Origin: CAZFAT01 sp964517075
GTDB lineage: Bacteria; Acidobacteriota; Vicinamibacteria; Vicinamibacterales; SCN-69-37
NCBI GenBank assembly: GCA_964517075.1
Contig: CAZFAT010000067.1
Location: 1-30,546 of the forward strand
DNA length: 30,546 bases
Reading direction: 5' to 3'
Numbering within the stretch: the stretch's first letter is position 1; each line of letters begins with the position of its first letter. Below are positions 1 through 7,922 of the stretch, one piece after another. The translations under genes were made by a program, and so were the position numbers. Under the pieces are notes generated by a model that searched no databases, was not told the origin of the DNA, and saw nothing but the letters and a program-made list of their open reading frames with translations.

Positions 1-1994
1 GTGAACGGGTGGTCCACCGTCGGCGCGAACGGCGGGAACGTGCCGGTGTTCGGATCGACGAAGAACACGTTGCCCGCTCGGACCTCGATGGGCAGCGCCC
101 GGCCGTCGAGACCCCGCTCGAGCGAGATGATCTGCAGCGTCACGCGGTCGTAATAGAGCCCATAGCCGCCCCGGACGCTGGTCCGGCCGTCCACGGTGGT
201 CCAGTTGAAGCCAATCCGCGGCGCCAGGTTGTTCGTGTCGCGCTTCCGCTCGCCGGTCACGAACGGCAGAATGATCGGGTTCAGCTCGTCCACCCGGCTG
301 AGGTTGTTGACGTCGGTGTCGATCTCGTACCGAAGGCCGAGGTTCAGGGTCACGTGCGGCCGGATGCGCCAGTCGTCCTGCACGAACCCCGCGAGGTGAA
401 CGTTGTCGGCATCTGGAATCTCGAGATCCTGATCCGGCCGGCCGCTGCGCAGTGTGACCTCGAAGAGCAGGTCGTTGTCGTTCACGACGCCGTCGCCGTT
501 GCGATCGAACGCCGGAAAGTCCTCGAGGAGCTCGACGCGTCCGTCGCGGAACACGCCCAGGTCGAAGGCCGCGTCCACGCGCTGCACCTGCCCGCCCATC
601 GTCCACTGATGGGCGCCGCGGCTCATCGTCAGGGTGTTGGCGAACTGCCAGCGCCGCTGCACCGTGCCTTGCGGGACCCGGAAGGAGGTGCCGGCCTGCA
701 GGCTCGGGAACGTCAACTGGCGGCCGGGCTCGACCGGATTGATCACGTTGTCGAAGTCGCTGAGGCTGAGGCTGAACGTGTTGACGGCCTGACCCGACAG
801 CACGCGCGTCCAGGTCCCCAGGACCGAGTGGAGCCGGTTCCGTGATGCCTGCCGCTGCGACGCCGACCCGATCGGCCGCTCGAGCGTGCTCGCCGAAATG
901 TCGTCGGCCTTCTGGGCCGAATAGCGGATCGTCACGGCATCCTGCGGGCTGCCCCGCCAGTCGAACCGGCTGGTGAACAGCAGCTCGTCGAGCGGCGCGT
1001 CGGCGAAGGTGGGCGTGATGGTCCGCGCGACCGGATCGCGCACGCCAACCAACACGCCCCCGTCCTGGTTGCGCACCTCCAGCGCGCCGAAGCCGAAGAG
1101 CCGATCGCGCAACACGGGACCGCCAAAAGTGAACGAATACTGCTGCCGGTCGAAGGGCGGATCGCCCGCCAGGTCCGGATCCACGGTCGCCGGCAGCGCC
1201 TGCCAGTCCTGGTTGCGCAGAAACAGCGCGGCCGACCCCTGGGCAACGTTGCCGCCCGATCGGGTCACGATGTTGACGACCGACGACGCCGACCGGCCGA
1301 ACTCGGCCGAAAAGCGGTTCGTCGCCACCTGGAACTCCTGGATGCCGTCTTGCGCGATGTTCTGCAGCGGGCCGCCCACGACGTCGTCGTTGTCGTCCAT
1401 GCCGTCGATGGTGATGTTGCCGCCACGGCCGAGCTGGCCGGCCGACGAGATCAGCACCGACTGCGCCTTCGTGGGATCGAAGTTCGGCGCCGGCGCGGTG
1501 CCCGGCGTGAGAAACGCAAGCTCCAGGAAGTTGCGGCCGTTGAGCGGCAGCGCCTGGATCTCGTCGGCGGAGATCACGCTGCCGACCGACGTCGTGACCG
1601 GATCGACCGCGCCGGCTCCGGCGCGGACCTCGACCAGTTCCCGAACCGCGCCGGCCAGCCGGGCGTCGACCTGCGCGGTTTGACCGACCTCGAGGCGCAG
1701 CGTGTCCGTGCGCCATTCGGCAAACCCTGGCGCGGAAATGATGAGGTTGACCTCACCGGGGGGAAGACTCGTGATGGCGAAGTGGCCTTCGGCATCCGAC
1801 TGCGTCTCGCGCGCCACGCCCGTTCGCGGCTGCACGACCTGGACACGGGCGACGACGCCCTGCCCCTGTGGATTGATGACCCGGCCCCGCACCGTGGCGG
1901 TCGCGCCGGACGCCTGACCGTACGCCAGGCTCGCGTGGCACAGTAGCGCGACCACGGCCAGGGCCGCGATCGTCGATCCCCTCTCACGCCGCAT
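1..1994 (-). CDS. TonB-dependent receptor, Oar-like, N-terminal part (partial)
   Basis: An open frame on the minus strand runs from the ATG at 1994 off the left edge of the window, about 664 codons without a stop. A signal peptide (residues 1-26, ending AYGQA) is followed by a carboxypeptidase-regulatory-like beta domain (about 30-115, with VRGRVINPQGQGVVARV) and then a plug region with LPLNGRNFLELAFLTPG, GGNITIDGMDDNDD and VNIVTRSGG, as in Oar-type outer-membrane receptors. The rest reads as beta-barrel, with NLGLRYEID and APRIGFNW. Such proteins sit in the outer membrane and take up large substrates or oligosaccharides with TonB energy; the ligand cannot be told. A GGGAGG Shine-Dalgarno lies about 8 bases before the ATG. 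The start is divergent from the CmcI-like gene. The family is secure; the C-terminus lies outside the window. Confidence 0.9.
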   Translation of the reverse strand, partial: MRRERGSTIAALAVVALLCHASLAYGQASGATATVRGRVINPQGQGVVARVQVVQPRTGVARETQSDAEGHFAITSLPPGEVNLIISAPGFAEWRTDTLRLEVGQTAQVDARLAGAVRELVEVRAGAGAVDPVTTSVGSVISADEIQALPLNGRNFLELAFLTPGTAPAPNFDPTKAQSVLISSAGQLGRGGNITIDGMDDNDDVVGGPLQNIAQDGIQEFQVATNRFSAEFGRSASSVVNIVTRSGGNVAQGSAALFLRNQDWQALPATVDPDLAGDPPFDRQQYSFTFGGPVLRDRLFGFGALEVRNQDGGVLVGVRDPVARTITPTFADAPLDELLFTSRFDWRGSPQDAVTIRYSAQKADDISASTLERPIGSASQRQASRNRLHSVLGTWTRVLSGQAVNTFSLSLSDFDNVINPVEPGRQLTFPSLQAGTSFRVPQGTVQRRWQFANTLTMSRGAHQWTMGGQVQRVDAAFDLGVFRDGRVELLEDFPAFDRNGDGVVNDNDLLFEVTLRSGRPDQDLEIPDADNVHLAGFVQDDWRIRPHVTLNLGLRYEIDTDVNNLSRVDELNPIILPFVTGERKRDTNNLAPRIGFNWTTVDGRTSVRGGYGLYYDRVTLQIISLERGLDGRALPIEVRAGNVFFVDPNTGTFPPFAPTVDHPF

Positions 1995-2047
1995 TCACTC
2001 GCCTCCCTCGCGCCGGACACGATCCGTTTGGCGCGGTGATCCGCATG

Positions 2048-2077
2048 ACTGTACGAAGGGGTGATCTGACGGGGCAA
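2048..2077 (-). promoter_or_regulatory. candidate promoter of the TonB-dependent receptor
   Basis: On the minus strand TTGCCC (2077-2072) and TACAGT (2053-2048) are separated by 18 bases, giving 4/6 matches to each sigma-70 hexamer. The predicted start would leave a leader of about 47 bases before the ATG at 1994. This was found by eye only. Confidence 0.28.
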
Positions 2078-2106
2078 TAGTGCGGACGTATTACGAGGCC
2101 TGTCGA

Positions 2107-2135
2107 TTGACACGTCCACGTTGGAGGCGTACAAG
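2107..2135 (+). promoter_or_regulatory. candidate promoter of the CmcI-like lipoprotein gene
   Basis: A perfect TTGACA (2107-2112) is followed after 17 bases by TACAAG (2130-2135, 4/6 match to TATAAT). The predicted transcription start would be within a few bases of the ATG at 2143, so the message could be nearly leaderless. The GGAGG at 2123-2127 is about 15 bases from the ATG, which is far for a ribosome binding site. Confidence 0.3.
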
Positions 2136-2142
2136 CAGGCCC

Positions 2143-2865
2143 ATGCCATCACGTCACCTTCTCGTGGCGGCGGTCGGGGTCCTGTTCGCGGGAGCGGCGC
2201 TTGCCGGCTGCAGCCGGCCGATCGAGCCGGACGACATCATCAACCAGTTCTCGAACCTCTGGTACGACCGGCCTGACACCTGGCGGACGATGCGATGGTT
2301 CGGCATCGTGTCGCACCAGAATCCGATGGACGTCTGGATCATTCAGGAGATCTTCCAGGAGATCAAACCGGACGTCATGATCGAGTGCGGGGCGTTCCAT
2401 GGCGGGAGCGCGGCGCTGTGGGCGACCATCCTCGAGCAGACCAATCCCGACTCGAAAGTCATCAGCATCGATATCGAGGACCGGATGCAGGCGGCACGCG
2501 AACTGCCCATCGTCCAGCGACGGGTGCAGTTCATCATCGGCAGCTCGACGGCCCCTGAGGTGGTGGCGGAAGTCAGGCGGCAGGTCGCAGGCAAGAGGGC
2601 CGTGGTGCTGCTGGACTCCGACCACCGGCAGCCGCACGTGCTGGAGGAACTGAAGCAGTACGCCCCCCTGGTGGGCGTGGGCGGCTACCTCATCGTCCAG
2701 GACACGAACATCAACGGCCACCCGGTGCTGCCCGGGTGGGGACCCGGGCCCTGGGAGGCCGTGGACGAGTTCCTGAAGACCACCGACGCGTTCGAGATCG
2801 ATCGCAGCCGCGAACGATTCCTGTTCACGTTCAGTCCGAACGGGTACTTGAAGCGCGTGAAGTAG
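2143..2865 (+). CDS. CmcI / cephalosporin hydroxylase family lipoprotein
   Basis: A 240-residue protein. The N-terminus is a lipoprotein signal with lipobox LAGC (Cys23), so the mature protein should be anchored in a membrane outside the cytoplasm. The body has the Rossmann-like SAM-methyltransferase fold of the CmcI/RhlI family: IECGAFHGGSA (80-90), VISIDIEDR (107-114), LLDSDH (156-161) and IVQDTNINGHP (184-194). The acidic residues in the last two motifs correspond to the metal-binding acids of CmcI. The frame is open upstream to a GTG at 2080, but the ATG at 2143 is preferred because it begins the signal peptide. Despite the family name, members are often found in sugar and polysaccharide clusters. 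A beta-lactam role has no support here; the substrate is unknown. It converges with the double-thioredoxin gene, stop codons 14 bases apart. Confidence 0.8.
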   Translation: MPSRHLLVAAVGVLFAGAALAGCSRPIEPDDIINQFSNLWYDRPDTWRTMRWFGIVSHQNPMDVWIIQEIFQEIKPDVMIECGAFHGGSAALWATILEQTNPDSKVISIDIEDRMQAARELPIVQRRVQFIIGSSTAPEVVAEVRRQVAGKRAVVLLDSDHRQPHVLEELKQYAPLVGVGGYLIVQDTNINGHPVLPGWGPGPWEAVDEFLKTTDAFEIDRSRERFLFTFSPNGYLKRVK

Positions 2866-2885
2866 CGCTCCGGGCGCGGCTACTT
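2860..2885. terminator. candidate bidirectional terminator containing both stop codons
   Basis: A perfect 7-bp inverted repeat, AAGTAGC (2860-2866) and GCTACTT (2879-2885), encloses a 12-base GC-rich loop. Each arm contains the TAG stop codon of one of the two converging genes. There is no long T-run on either side, so termination efficiency is uncertain. Confidence 0.45.
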
Positions 2886-4118
2886 ACCCGACCAGTACGC
2901 CTGCTGACCCGGGTAGGCAACGACGTCCGGCATGCTCGCCAGGATGGCCCGGCGCAGCGTCAGGATGTCCAGCTTGCCGGCCCGCTGATAGACGACCTTC
3001 CCGTCGGGCGCGATCACGACCGTGAAGGCGGTCGCCGGATCCCAGGCCGTGCCCCACACGGCCTGAAGCGCGCGGCGGTCAACGGAGGCGAGCTGGAAGT
3101 TCTGACTCGACGCCTGTTCCTTCCGCAGCACCGCCAGCACGTCCTCGCGCTTCGCCGGCGGGTCAGTGGACACGGTGACGAGCTGCAGGTGCGCGTAACG
3201 CCCGCTCCGGTTGCGGTACATGCGGAAGGTCGTCTGGAGACCATGGAACTGGCTCACGCAGTCCGCGCAGCCGGTCGACCAGAAGTTCACGAGCAGGTGC
3301 TTGCCGGTGCTGTTGGCGCGAAGGGCCTTGAGCTGTTCCGCGGTCGTCGCCTCGAGTGTCACCGGCTCGGCCGCGATCCTGGCCTTTTCCTGCTCCACGC
3401 CCGTGGCCTTGGTCAGCCACTTCGTGGCGCAGCCGAACGCGCCCGTCTGCGCGACCGGCACGGGGCGGCCCGCCAGCAGCGCGTCGAGGGCGTTGCGTGC
3501 ATCACGGGACTTGACCAGGTCCGGCCGGACGTTGTCGTCGATGCGCCCCTGATACTGGAGCGTACGGGCCTGATCGAAGATGAAGATGTGCGGCGTGGCC
3601 ACCGCGCCGAACTTCGCCGAGACGGCCTGGGTTTCCCCGTCGTAGAGGAACGGCCACTGCCGCTTCCGGAACGCGGACCGAATCTTCATCTCCTCCAGGG
3701 AATCGCTCACGTCCGTGTACCCCTGTTCGTCGAGGCGGACGGCGCCGGGATTGTTCGGGTTGATGGCCACCAGCGCGACGCCCTTCCCGCGATAGTCGTT
3801 GTAGAGCTGCTTGATGCGCTCTTCGTAGAGGATCGACACGGGACAATGGTTCGACTCGAAGACGACGGCGAGGACCTTGGCGCCGGCGTACTCCTTCAAC
3901 GTGTGGATCCTGCCATCGATGCCCGGCAGGCTGAAGTCGGGCACGGCCGCACCGATCGGCAGAATCGGGTGATCCTTGTCGGGCTGAATCCCGCGCGGCG
4001 TTTGCGGCGGCGGGGTCTGCCCGCTCGTGCGATCGGCGGGCCATGCAAGAACGATCGTCGCCGCAAGCAGGACGACGTGCACCGAGTGCCTCTGCGGCCG
4101 ACCATGTGTCAGATTCAT
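2880..4118 (-). CDS. exported two-domain redoxin/thioredoxin-like protein (paralogue 1)
   Basis: A 412-residue protein with an N-terminal signal sequence (about 1-34). Domain 1 (about 50-220) is an AhpC/TSA-type redoxin with SNHCPVS around Cys92, then YNDYRGKGVALVAINPN and GAVATPHIFIFD containing the cis-Pro thioredoxin signature. Domain 2 (about 255-405) is TlpA/thioredoxin-like with WSTGCADC (Cys284 and Cys287). It probably acts in the periplasm in disulfide or peroxide chemistry. The frame is open far upstream through the neighbouring gene; the ATG at 4118 is chosen because a GAGGAG lies 7-8 bases before it and a signal peptide follows. It is the last gene of its run, 23 bases after its paralogue. 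Compared with that paralogue, one Cys of the first motif is Ser and the second motif is CADC rather than CGPC. Confidence 0.85.
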   Translation of the reverse strand: MNLTHGRPQRHSVHVVLLAATIVLAWPADRTSGQTPPPQTPRGIQPDKDHPILPIGAAVPDFSLPGIDGRIHTLKEYAGAKVLAVVFESNHCPVSILYEERIKQLYNDYRGKGVALVAINPNNPGAVRLDEQGYTDVSDSLEEMKIRSAFRKRQWPFLYDGETQAVSAKFGAVATPHIFIFDQARTLQYQGRIDDNVRPDLVKSRDARNALDALLAGRPVPVAQTGAFGCATKWLTKATGVEQEKARIAAEPVTLEATTAEQLKALRANSTGKHLLVNFWSTGCADCVSQFHGLQTTFRMYRNRSGRYAHLQLVTVSTDPPAKREDVLAVLRKEQASSQNFQLASVDRRALQAVWGTAWDPATAFTVVIAPDGKVVYQRAGKLDILTLRRAILASMPDVVAYPGQQAYWSGK

Positions 4119-4141
4119 CACGCGCTCCTCTTGTCCATCCG

Positions 4142-5377
4142 CTAGTCTTCTCCACTCGCCCAGTACCCAGTGCTTCCCGGATATCGCTCGTCCTCCGGCA
4201 GATTCGCCAGAATCGCGCGCCGCAGCTTGAGCATGGACAGCACGCCGGTCTCCTGGTACACGACGTCGCCGTTCGGGGCGATGACAATGGTGAACGGCAC
4301 GGCCGACGGCATCAGGGGATCGAACGCGGCCTGCAGGCCGTAAATGTCTGGCGTCGCGAAGAGCAGGTTTCGGTTCGAGGCGTGCTGCTCCTGCAGGAAC
4401 GCCAGCACGTCCTCGCGCTCGGACGGGTCGTTCGACGACACCGCCACGAGATCGACCCGGCGAGCGCGGTACATCCGGTAGGTCTGCTGGAGGTCCGGGA
4501 ACTCGGTGACGCAGGGGCCGCACCACGTCGCCCAGAAGTTGACGAGCATCAGCCGGTCGGTGCCGTTCGTTCTCAGCGTGCGCAGGGCGTCGGTGTCCGC
4601 CACACCGAGCCGCACCGGCTCGGCCCGAATCGCGGCCATCTCGGCCTCGACGGCGGCCGCCTTCGACAACCAGGCTGTCGGGCACCCGACCAGATCCGTG
4701 GTCGCCACGCGAACGGGCGCGGCCGCCAGCAGCGCTTCGATCGCATCGCGCGCGTACTGGCGCCTGACGCGTGCCCCCTGCACGTCATCGTCAATCCGGC
4801 CCTGATAGCGAAGCGCGCGGTCGGCGTCGAACACGAAGATGTGCGGCGTGGCGATCACGCCGAACCGCTCCGACACCGCCTGGGTCTCGCCATCATAAAG
4901 GTAGGGATACGCGAAGCCGCGGTGCGCAGCTCGAATCTTCATTTCCTCCAGCGTGTCACCAACGTCGGTGTGGTTCAGATCCGCGAGGCGCAGGGCTTTG
5001 GGGCTGTCGGGACTAATCGCCACCACCGCGACGCCCTTCGCCTGGTAGTCCGCGTGCAGTTGCTGAATACGCGCCTCGTAGAGCTGCGACACGGGACAAT
5101 GGTTGCACTGAAAGACGACGGCGAGAACCTTGGCGGCGGCGTAGTCGGCGAGCCGGTGCGTCCGGCCGTCGACGCCGGGTAGCGCAAAGTCGGGCGCGGA
5201 TGCGCCAAGCGCGAGGACGGGATGGTCGGGATCGGGCGCGACGACCGGTCCCGCGTTCTGACGCATGACCACGAGCCCGACCGCCACGGCGGCGAGGGCG
5301 ACGGCACTGAACAGCCATCGCCGGCGGCGCGGGGCAATTCCTGCCCCAGGTCCGACTGGACCAACCGGAGTGTTCAT
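4142..5377 (-). CDS. membrane-anchored or exported two-domain redoxin/thioredoxin-like protein (paralogue 2)
   Basis: A 411-residue protein. A short N-terminal tail with RRRR is followed by one hydrophobic segment (about 21-38), either an uncleaved anchor or a signal sequence. Domain 1 (about 50-215) is a redoxin with CNHCPVS (Cys91 and Cys94) and GVIATPHIFVFD. Domain 2 (about 260-400) is a classic TlpA-type thioredoxin with WATWCGPC (Cys286 and Cys289) and the cis-Pro strand SAVPFTIVIAPNG. It is clearly a tandem duplicate of the gene that follows, sharing domain order and end motif (GYWASG versus AYWSGK). It lies 73 bases after the cytochrome-containing dehydrogenase gene, so a role in periplasmic thiol redox or cytochrome c upkeep is plausible but inferred. 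No strong ribosome binding site is seen before the ATG. Confidence 0.85.
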   Translation of the reverse strand: MNTPVGPVGPGAGIAPRRRRWLFSAVALAAVAVGLVVMRQNAGPVVAPDPDHPVLALGASAPDFALPGVDGRTHRLADYAAAKVLAVVFQCNHCPVSQLYEARIQQLHADYQAKGVAVVAISPDSPKALRLADLNHTDVGDTLEEMKIRAAHRGFAYPYLYDGETQAVSERFGVIATPHIFVFDADRALRYQGRIDDDVQGARVRRQYARDAIEALLAAAPVRVATTDLVGCPTAWLSKAAAVEAEMAAIRAEPVRLGVADTDALRTLRTNGTDRLMLVNFWATWCGPCVTEFPDLQQTYRMYRARRVDLVAVSSNDPSEREDVLAFLQEQHASNRNLLFATPDIYGLQAAFDPLMPSAVPFTIVIAPNGDVVYQETGVLSMLKLRRAILANLPEDERYPGSTGYWASGED

Positions 5378-5450
5378 TGGCGTAGAGCTGCGACTCTAGC
5401 GGATCACCTGCAGGCGATCAACCCGACGCCGCCGCCCCTGTACTCGTGCG

Positions 5451-7922
5451 TCAGCGGGCCAGCGATCGCCGCCCGCGCACGACGTCGGCGGAAATTGGCG
5501 GCGCCGTGTGGCCCCACGCCTGGCGAAGGTACGTCAGGATGGCCGCCAGCTGATCGTCGGACAGGCCCGCCAACGGCGACATCGCCGGAAATGCCGGATC
5601 GACGTCCCGCCCCTGCAGCACGACGTCAATCAGCCCCTCCGCCGGGCCGCTCACGATGGGCGCGCCGGCGAGCGGCGGGGCCATCGACGGCAGGCCACGC
5701 CCGTCTGCCTGATGGCAGGCCGCGCAAACCGCGTACTCCGTCCTCCCGCGCTCGATGAGGGCGGCCGTGGCCGCATCAGGTTTCTCGGCGTTGCTCGCGC
5801 CGGCCGCCCGTGAGGCGGCCGTCCAGCGCGCGACGACTTTCAGCGCGCGCTCCCGCACCGCGGGCTCGCCGACGTCGGCCAGTCGCGGCAGCCACGCCGG
5901 CGGCGGGCCCTGCTCGGGGCGGCGCGCCGCGTCGATCCCCTGCAGCATCGCGAGGCGCCGCCACACCGGCTCGGCCGCATCGTCGGCGACGAGCCGGACC
6001 AGGGCCTCGACGCGATCGGGGCGGCCTTCGTTGATGACGGCCGTGGAGAGCGCGGCGATCAGGTCACGGCGGCCCGGCCGCTCGTCGCGCCACTCGCGCG
6101 CCGCGATGACCCGCGCGAGCACCGCGCTCTCACGTCCCGCCAGACCGCTGACGGCGGCGCCGGCCATGAACGGCTCGCCGCCATCCCGCTGCAGGATGCG
6201 CAGCGTCGCGTCGAGCGCCTCAGGCGCGTGCGTGGCGCCCAGGGAGTACACGAGTTGTCGCTGGACCGCCAGATTTGGATCGTCGGCCAGCGCGAGCGCG
6301 ACTCGCCGCAGCGCCGAGCTGTCGAGCAACGGCTCGCCGACTCTGAGCGCGGCGATGCGGACCGACGGCGAGGCGTCCTGCAGCCCCGCGCGCACGATGT
6401 TCTCGTCCGCGGCGCCGAGCCCGTCGAGCGTCCAGAGGGCCTGCAGCCGGGCGCGCGGATCGGCATGTGACAGGGCGACGCGGCGCACCGACGGAATGAC
6501 GGCCGCGCTTCCGGACGCCACAATCGACTGCTGGGCCAGATCGCGCCAGTAGCCGCTCGCGTGCCCGAGGTGCGCCACCCAGCCCTGCGTGTCGCCCGCC
6601 GCGATCCGGGGCGGCACGCTCGGGGACCGGCTCTCGTGGACGATGCGGTAGATGCGGCCCATGCCGTGGAACGGCTGGTGCAGCCGGCGATCGACGATTT
6701 GGTTGCGGAGGAACGTCGTGACGAACAGGTGCCCTTCGATAATGCCGCGATACATGTCGGCGACGTAGAGGGCGCCATCCGGTCCGGTGGCCGTGAACAC
6801 CGGACGGAACCGCTCGTCCTGCGAGGACAGGAACTCGCGCTCGCCGTACGCATTCCCGCCCGTGACGATGCCGGCGTCGTCGTTCAGGATGAAGCGGCGG
6901 ATCAGCCGGCCCGCCGACTCGGCGACGAAGACATTGCCGTGGAACTCGTCGGGGAAATGGTCCGCGCGATACACCGCGGGCGCGGCATTGGCCGTGAACA
7001 CGCGCAGCCGGCCATCGTCGCGAAGCTGCGCGCGCCGGTTGACGCCGGGCGTGATGCCGTGTGGCCAGACGACGTTGTCCGTCCCGACGCGCACGTCGAT
7101 GCCCGCGGTCGCCGCGTAGTTCGGATTGCGGGTCGCATAGGCTGGCGGCACGAGGCTGCCGCGCACGGCGTCCTGGTTATAGCTGAAGAACAGCCGGCCA
7201 TGGTCGTCCTGCGAAAGCCCCCACTGCCCCGGCAGTTGGCCCGCGGGCTCTCTCTCCCACCGCCCGGCGCGGCGCCGCAGGCGTTCGTCCACCCGCAGCG
7301 CGTAGATCCAGTTGTCCATCGAGAGGAGCGGGCTGCTCGGCGCGGCGTGCGGATTCACCGGAACGGGCAGCCCGGCGACGACGACCTCTCGGCTGTCGGA
7401 CCGGCCATCGCCGTTCGTGTCGCGAAGGAACACGACCTCGGGAAGCGCAAACACCAGCACGCCGTCGTCCAGCGGCAGGATGCCTCGTGGCCAGTCGATT
7501 TCCGCGAAGACCGTGCGCCGATCCATGCGGCCGTCGCCCGTCGTGTCCTCGAGCACCACGACGCGGCTCGCCGGCTGAGGCTCTGGCGCCAGATCCAGCA
7601 CCGGACGCAGCTCCCAGTTGTACGAGGGCCACTCGAGGACCCAGAGCCGGCCGCGCCGGTCGAACGCGAACGAGATCGGATCCTGGACGAGCGGTTCTGC
7701 CGCCACGAGCTCGACCCGGAAACCTGGGGCGAGCTCCATCAGACGGATGGATTCTTCAGGCGTGCGCACCGGCGACGCCGGGATGTTCCACTCTGCGGGC
7801 GGCGGCGCGACGTCGACGGCGGCGCGATCGCCCACCTGCGCGCGTCCGCTGAGGCCGGCGAGGACGGCCGTGCACACGAGCACCGTGATCCCTCGGCGGC
7901 GCGCGCGTGTGGCAATGCTCAT
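5451..7922 (-). CDS. membrane-bound dehydrogenase (Pirellula/Verrucomicrobia type) with HEAT region and C-terminal cytochrome c
   Basis: An 823-residue exported protein. A signal peptide (about 1-28) is followed by a beta-propeller dehydrogenase-like region (about 50-430), with FAFDRRGRLWVLEWPSYNWE, DTNGDGRSD, WPHGITPGVNRRAQL and GPDGALYVADMYRGIIEGH, typical of the sugar-dehydrogenase-like Piru/Ver N-terminal family. A helical HEAT-like region (about 460-720) comes next. The end is a class I cytochrome c with CAACH (733-737) and a likely Met ligand in FPAMSPL (Met781). It probably oxidises an unknown substrate in the periplasm and passes electrons to its heme. Its start overlaps the stop of the RidA-like gene by 4 bases (ATGA), so the two are translationally coupled. 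PQQ dependence is possible but not visible. Confidence 0.88.
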   Translation of the reverse strand: MSIATRARRRGITVLVCTAVLAGLSGRAQVGDRAAVDVAPPPAEWNIPASPVRTPEESIRLMELAPGFRVELVAAEPLVQDPISFAFDRRGRLWVLEWPSYNWELRPVLDLAPEPQPASRVVVLEDTTGDGRMDRRTVFAEIDWPRGILPLDDGVLVFALPEVVFLRDTNGDGRSDSREVVVAGLPVPVNPHAAPSSPLLSMDNWIYALRVDERLRRRAGRWEREPAGQLPGQWGLSQDDHGRLFFSYNQDAVRGSLVPPAYATRNPNYAATAGIDVRVGTDNVVWPHGITPGVNRRAQLRDDGRLRVFTANAAPAVYRADHFPDEFHGNVFVAESAGRLIRRFILNDDAGIVTGGNAYGEREFLSSQDERFRPVFTATGPDGALYVADMYRGIIEGHLFVTTFLRNQIVDRRLHQPFHGMGRIYRIVHESRSPSVPPRIAAGDTQGWVAHLGHASGYWRDLAQQSIVASGSAAVIPSVRRVALSHADPRARLQALWTLDGLGAADENIVRAGLQDASPSVRIAALRVGEPLLDSSALRRVALALADDPNLAVQRQLVYSLGATHAPEALDATLRILQRDGGEPFMAGAAVSGLAGRESAVLARVIAAREWRDERPGRRDLIAALSTAVINEGRPDRVEALVRLVADDAAEPVWRRLAMLQGIDAARRPEQGPPPAWLPRLADVGEPAVRERALKVVARWTAASRAAGASNAEKPDAATAALIERGRTEYAVCAACHQADGRGLPSMAPPLAGAPIVSGPAEGLIDVVLQGRDVDPAFPAMSPLAGLSDDQLAAILTYLRQAWGHTAPPISADVVRGRRSLAR

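Noticed and set aside
2143..2865. A beta-lactam biosynthesis cluster suggested by the cephalosporin hydroxylase family name
   Set aside because: No other antibiotic biosynthesis gene is present, and the family is broad.
2880..4685. A 601-codon version of the first double-thioredoxin protein
   Set aside because: The extension lies inside the upstream paralogue in another frame. The ATG at 4118 has a good ribosome binding site and a signal peptide.
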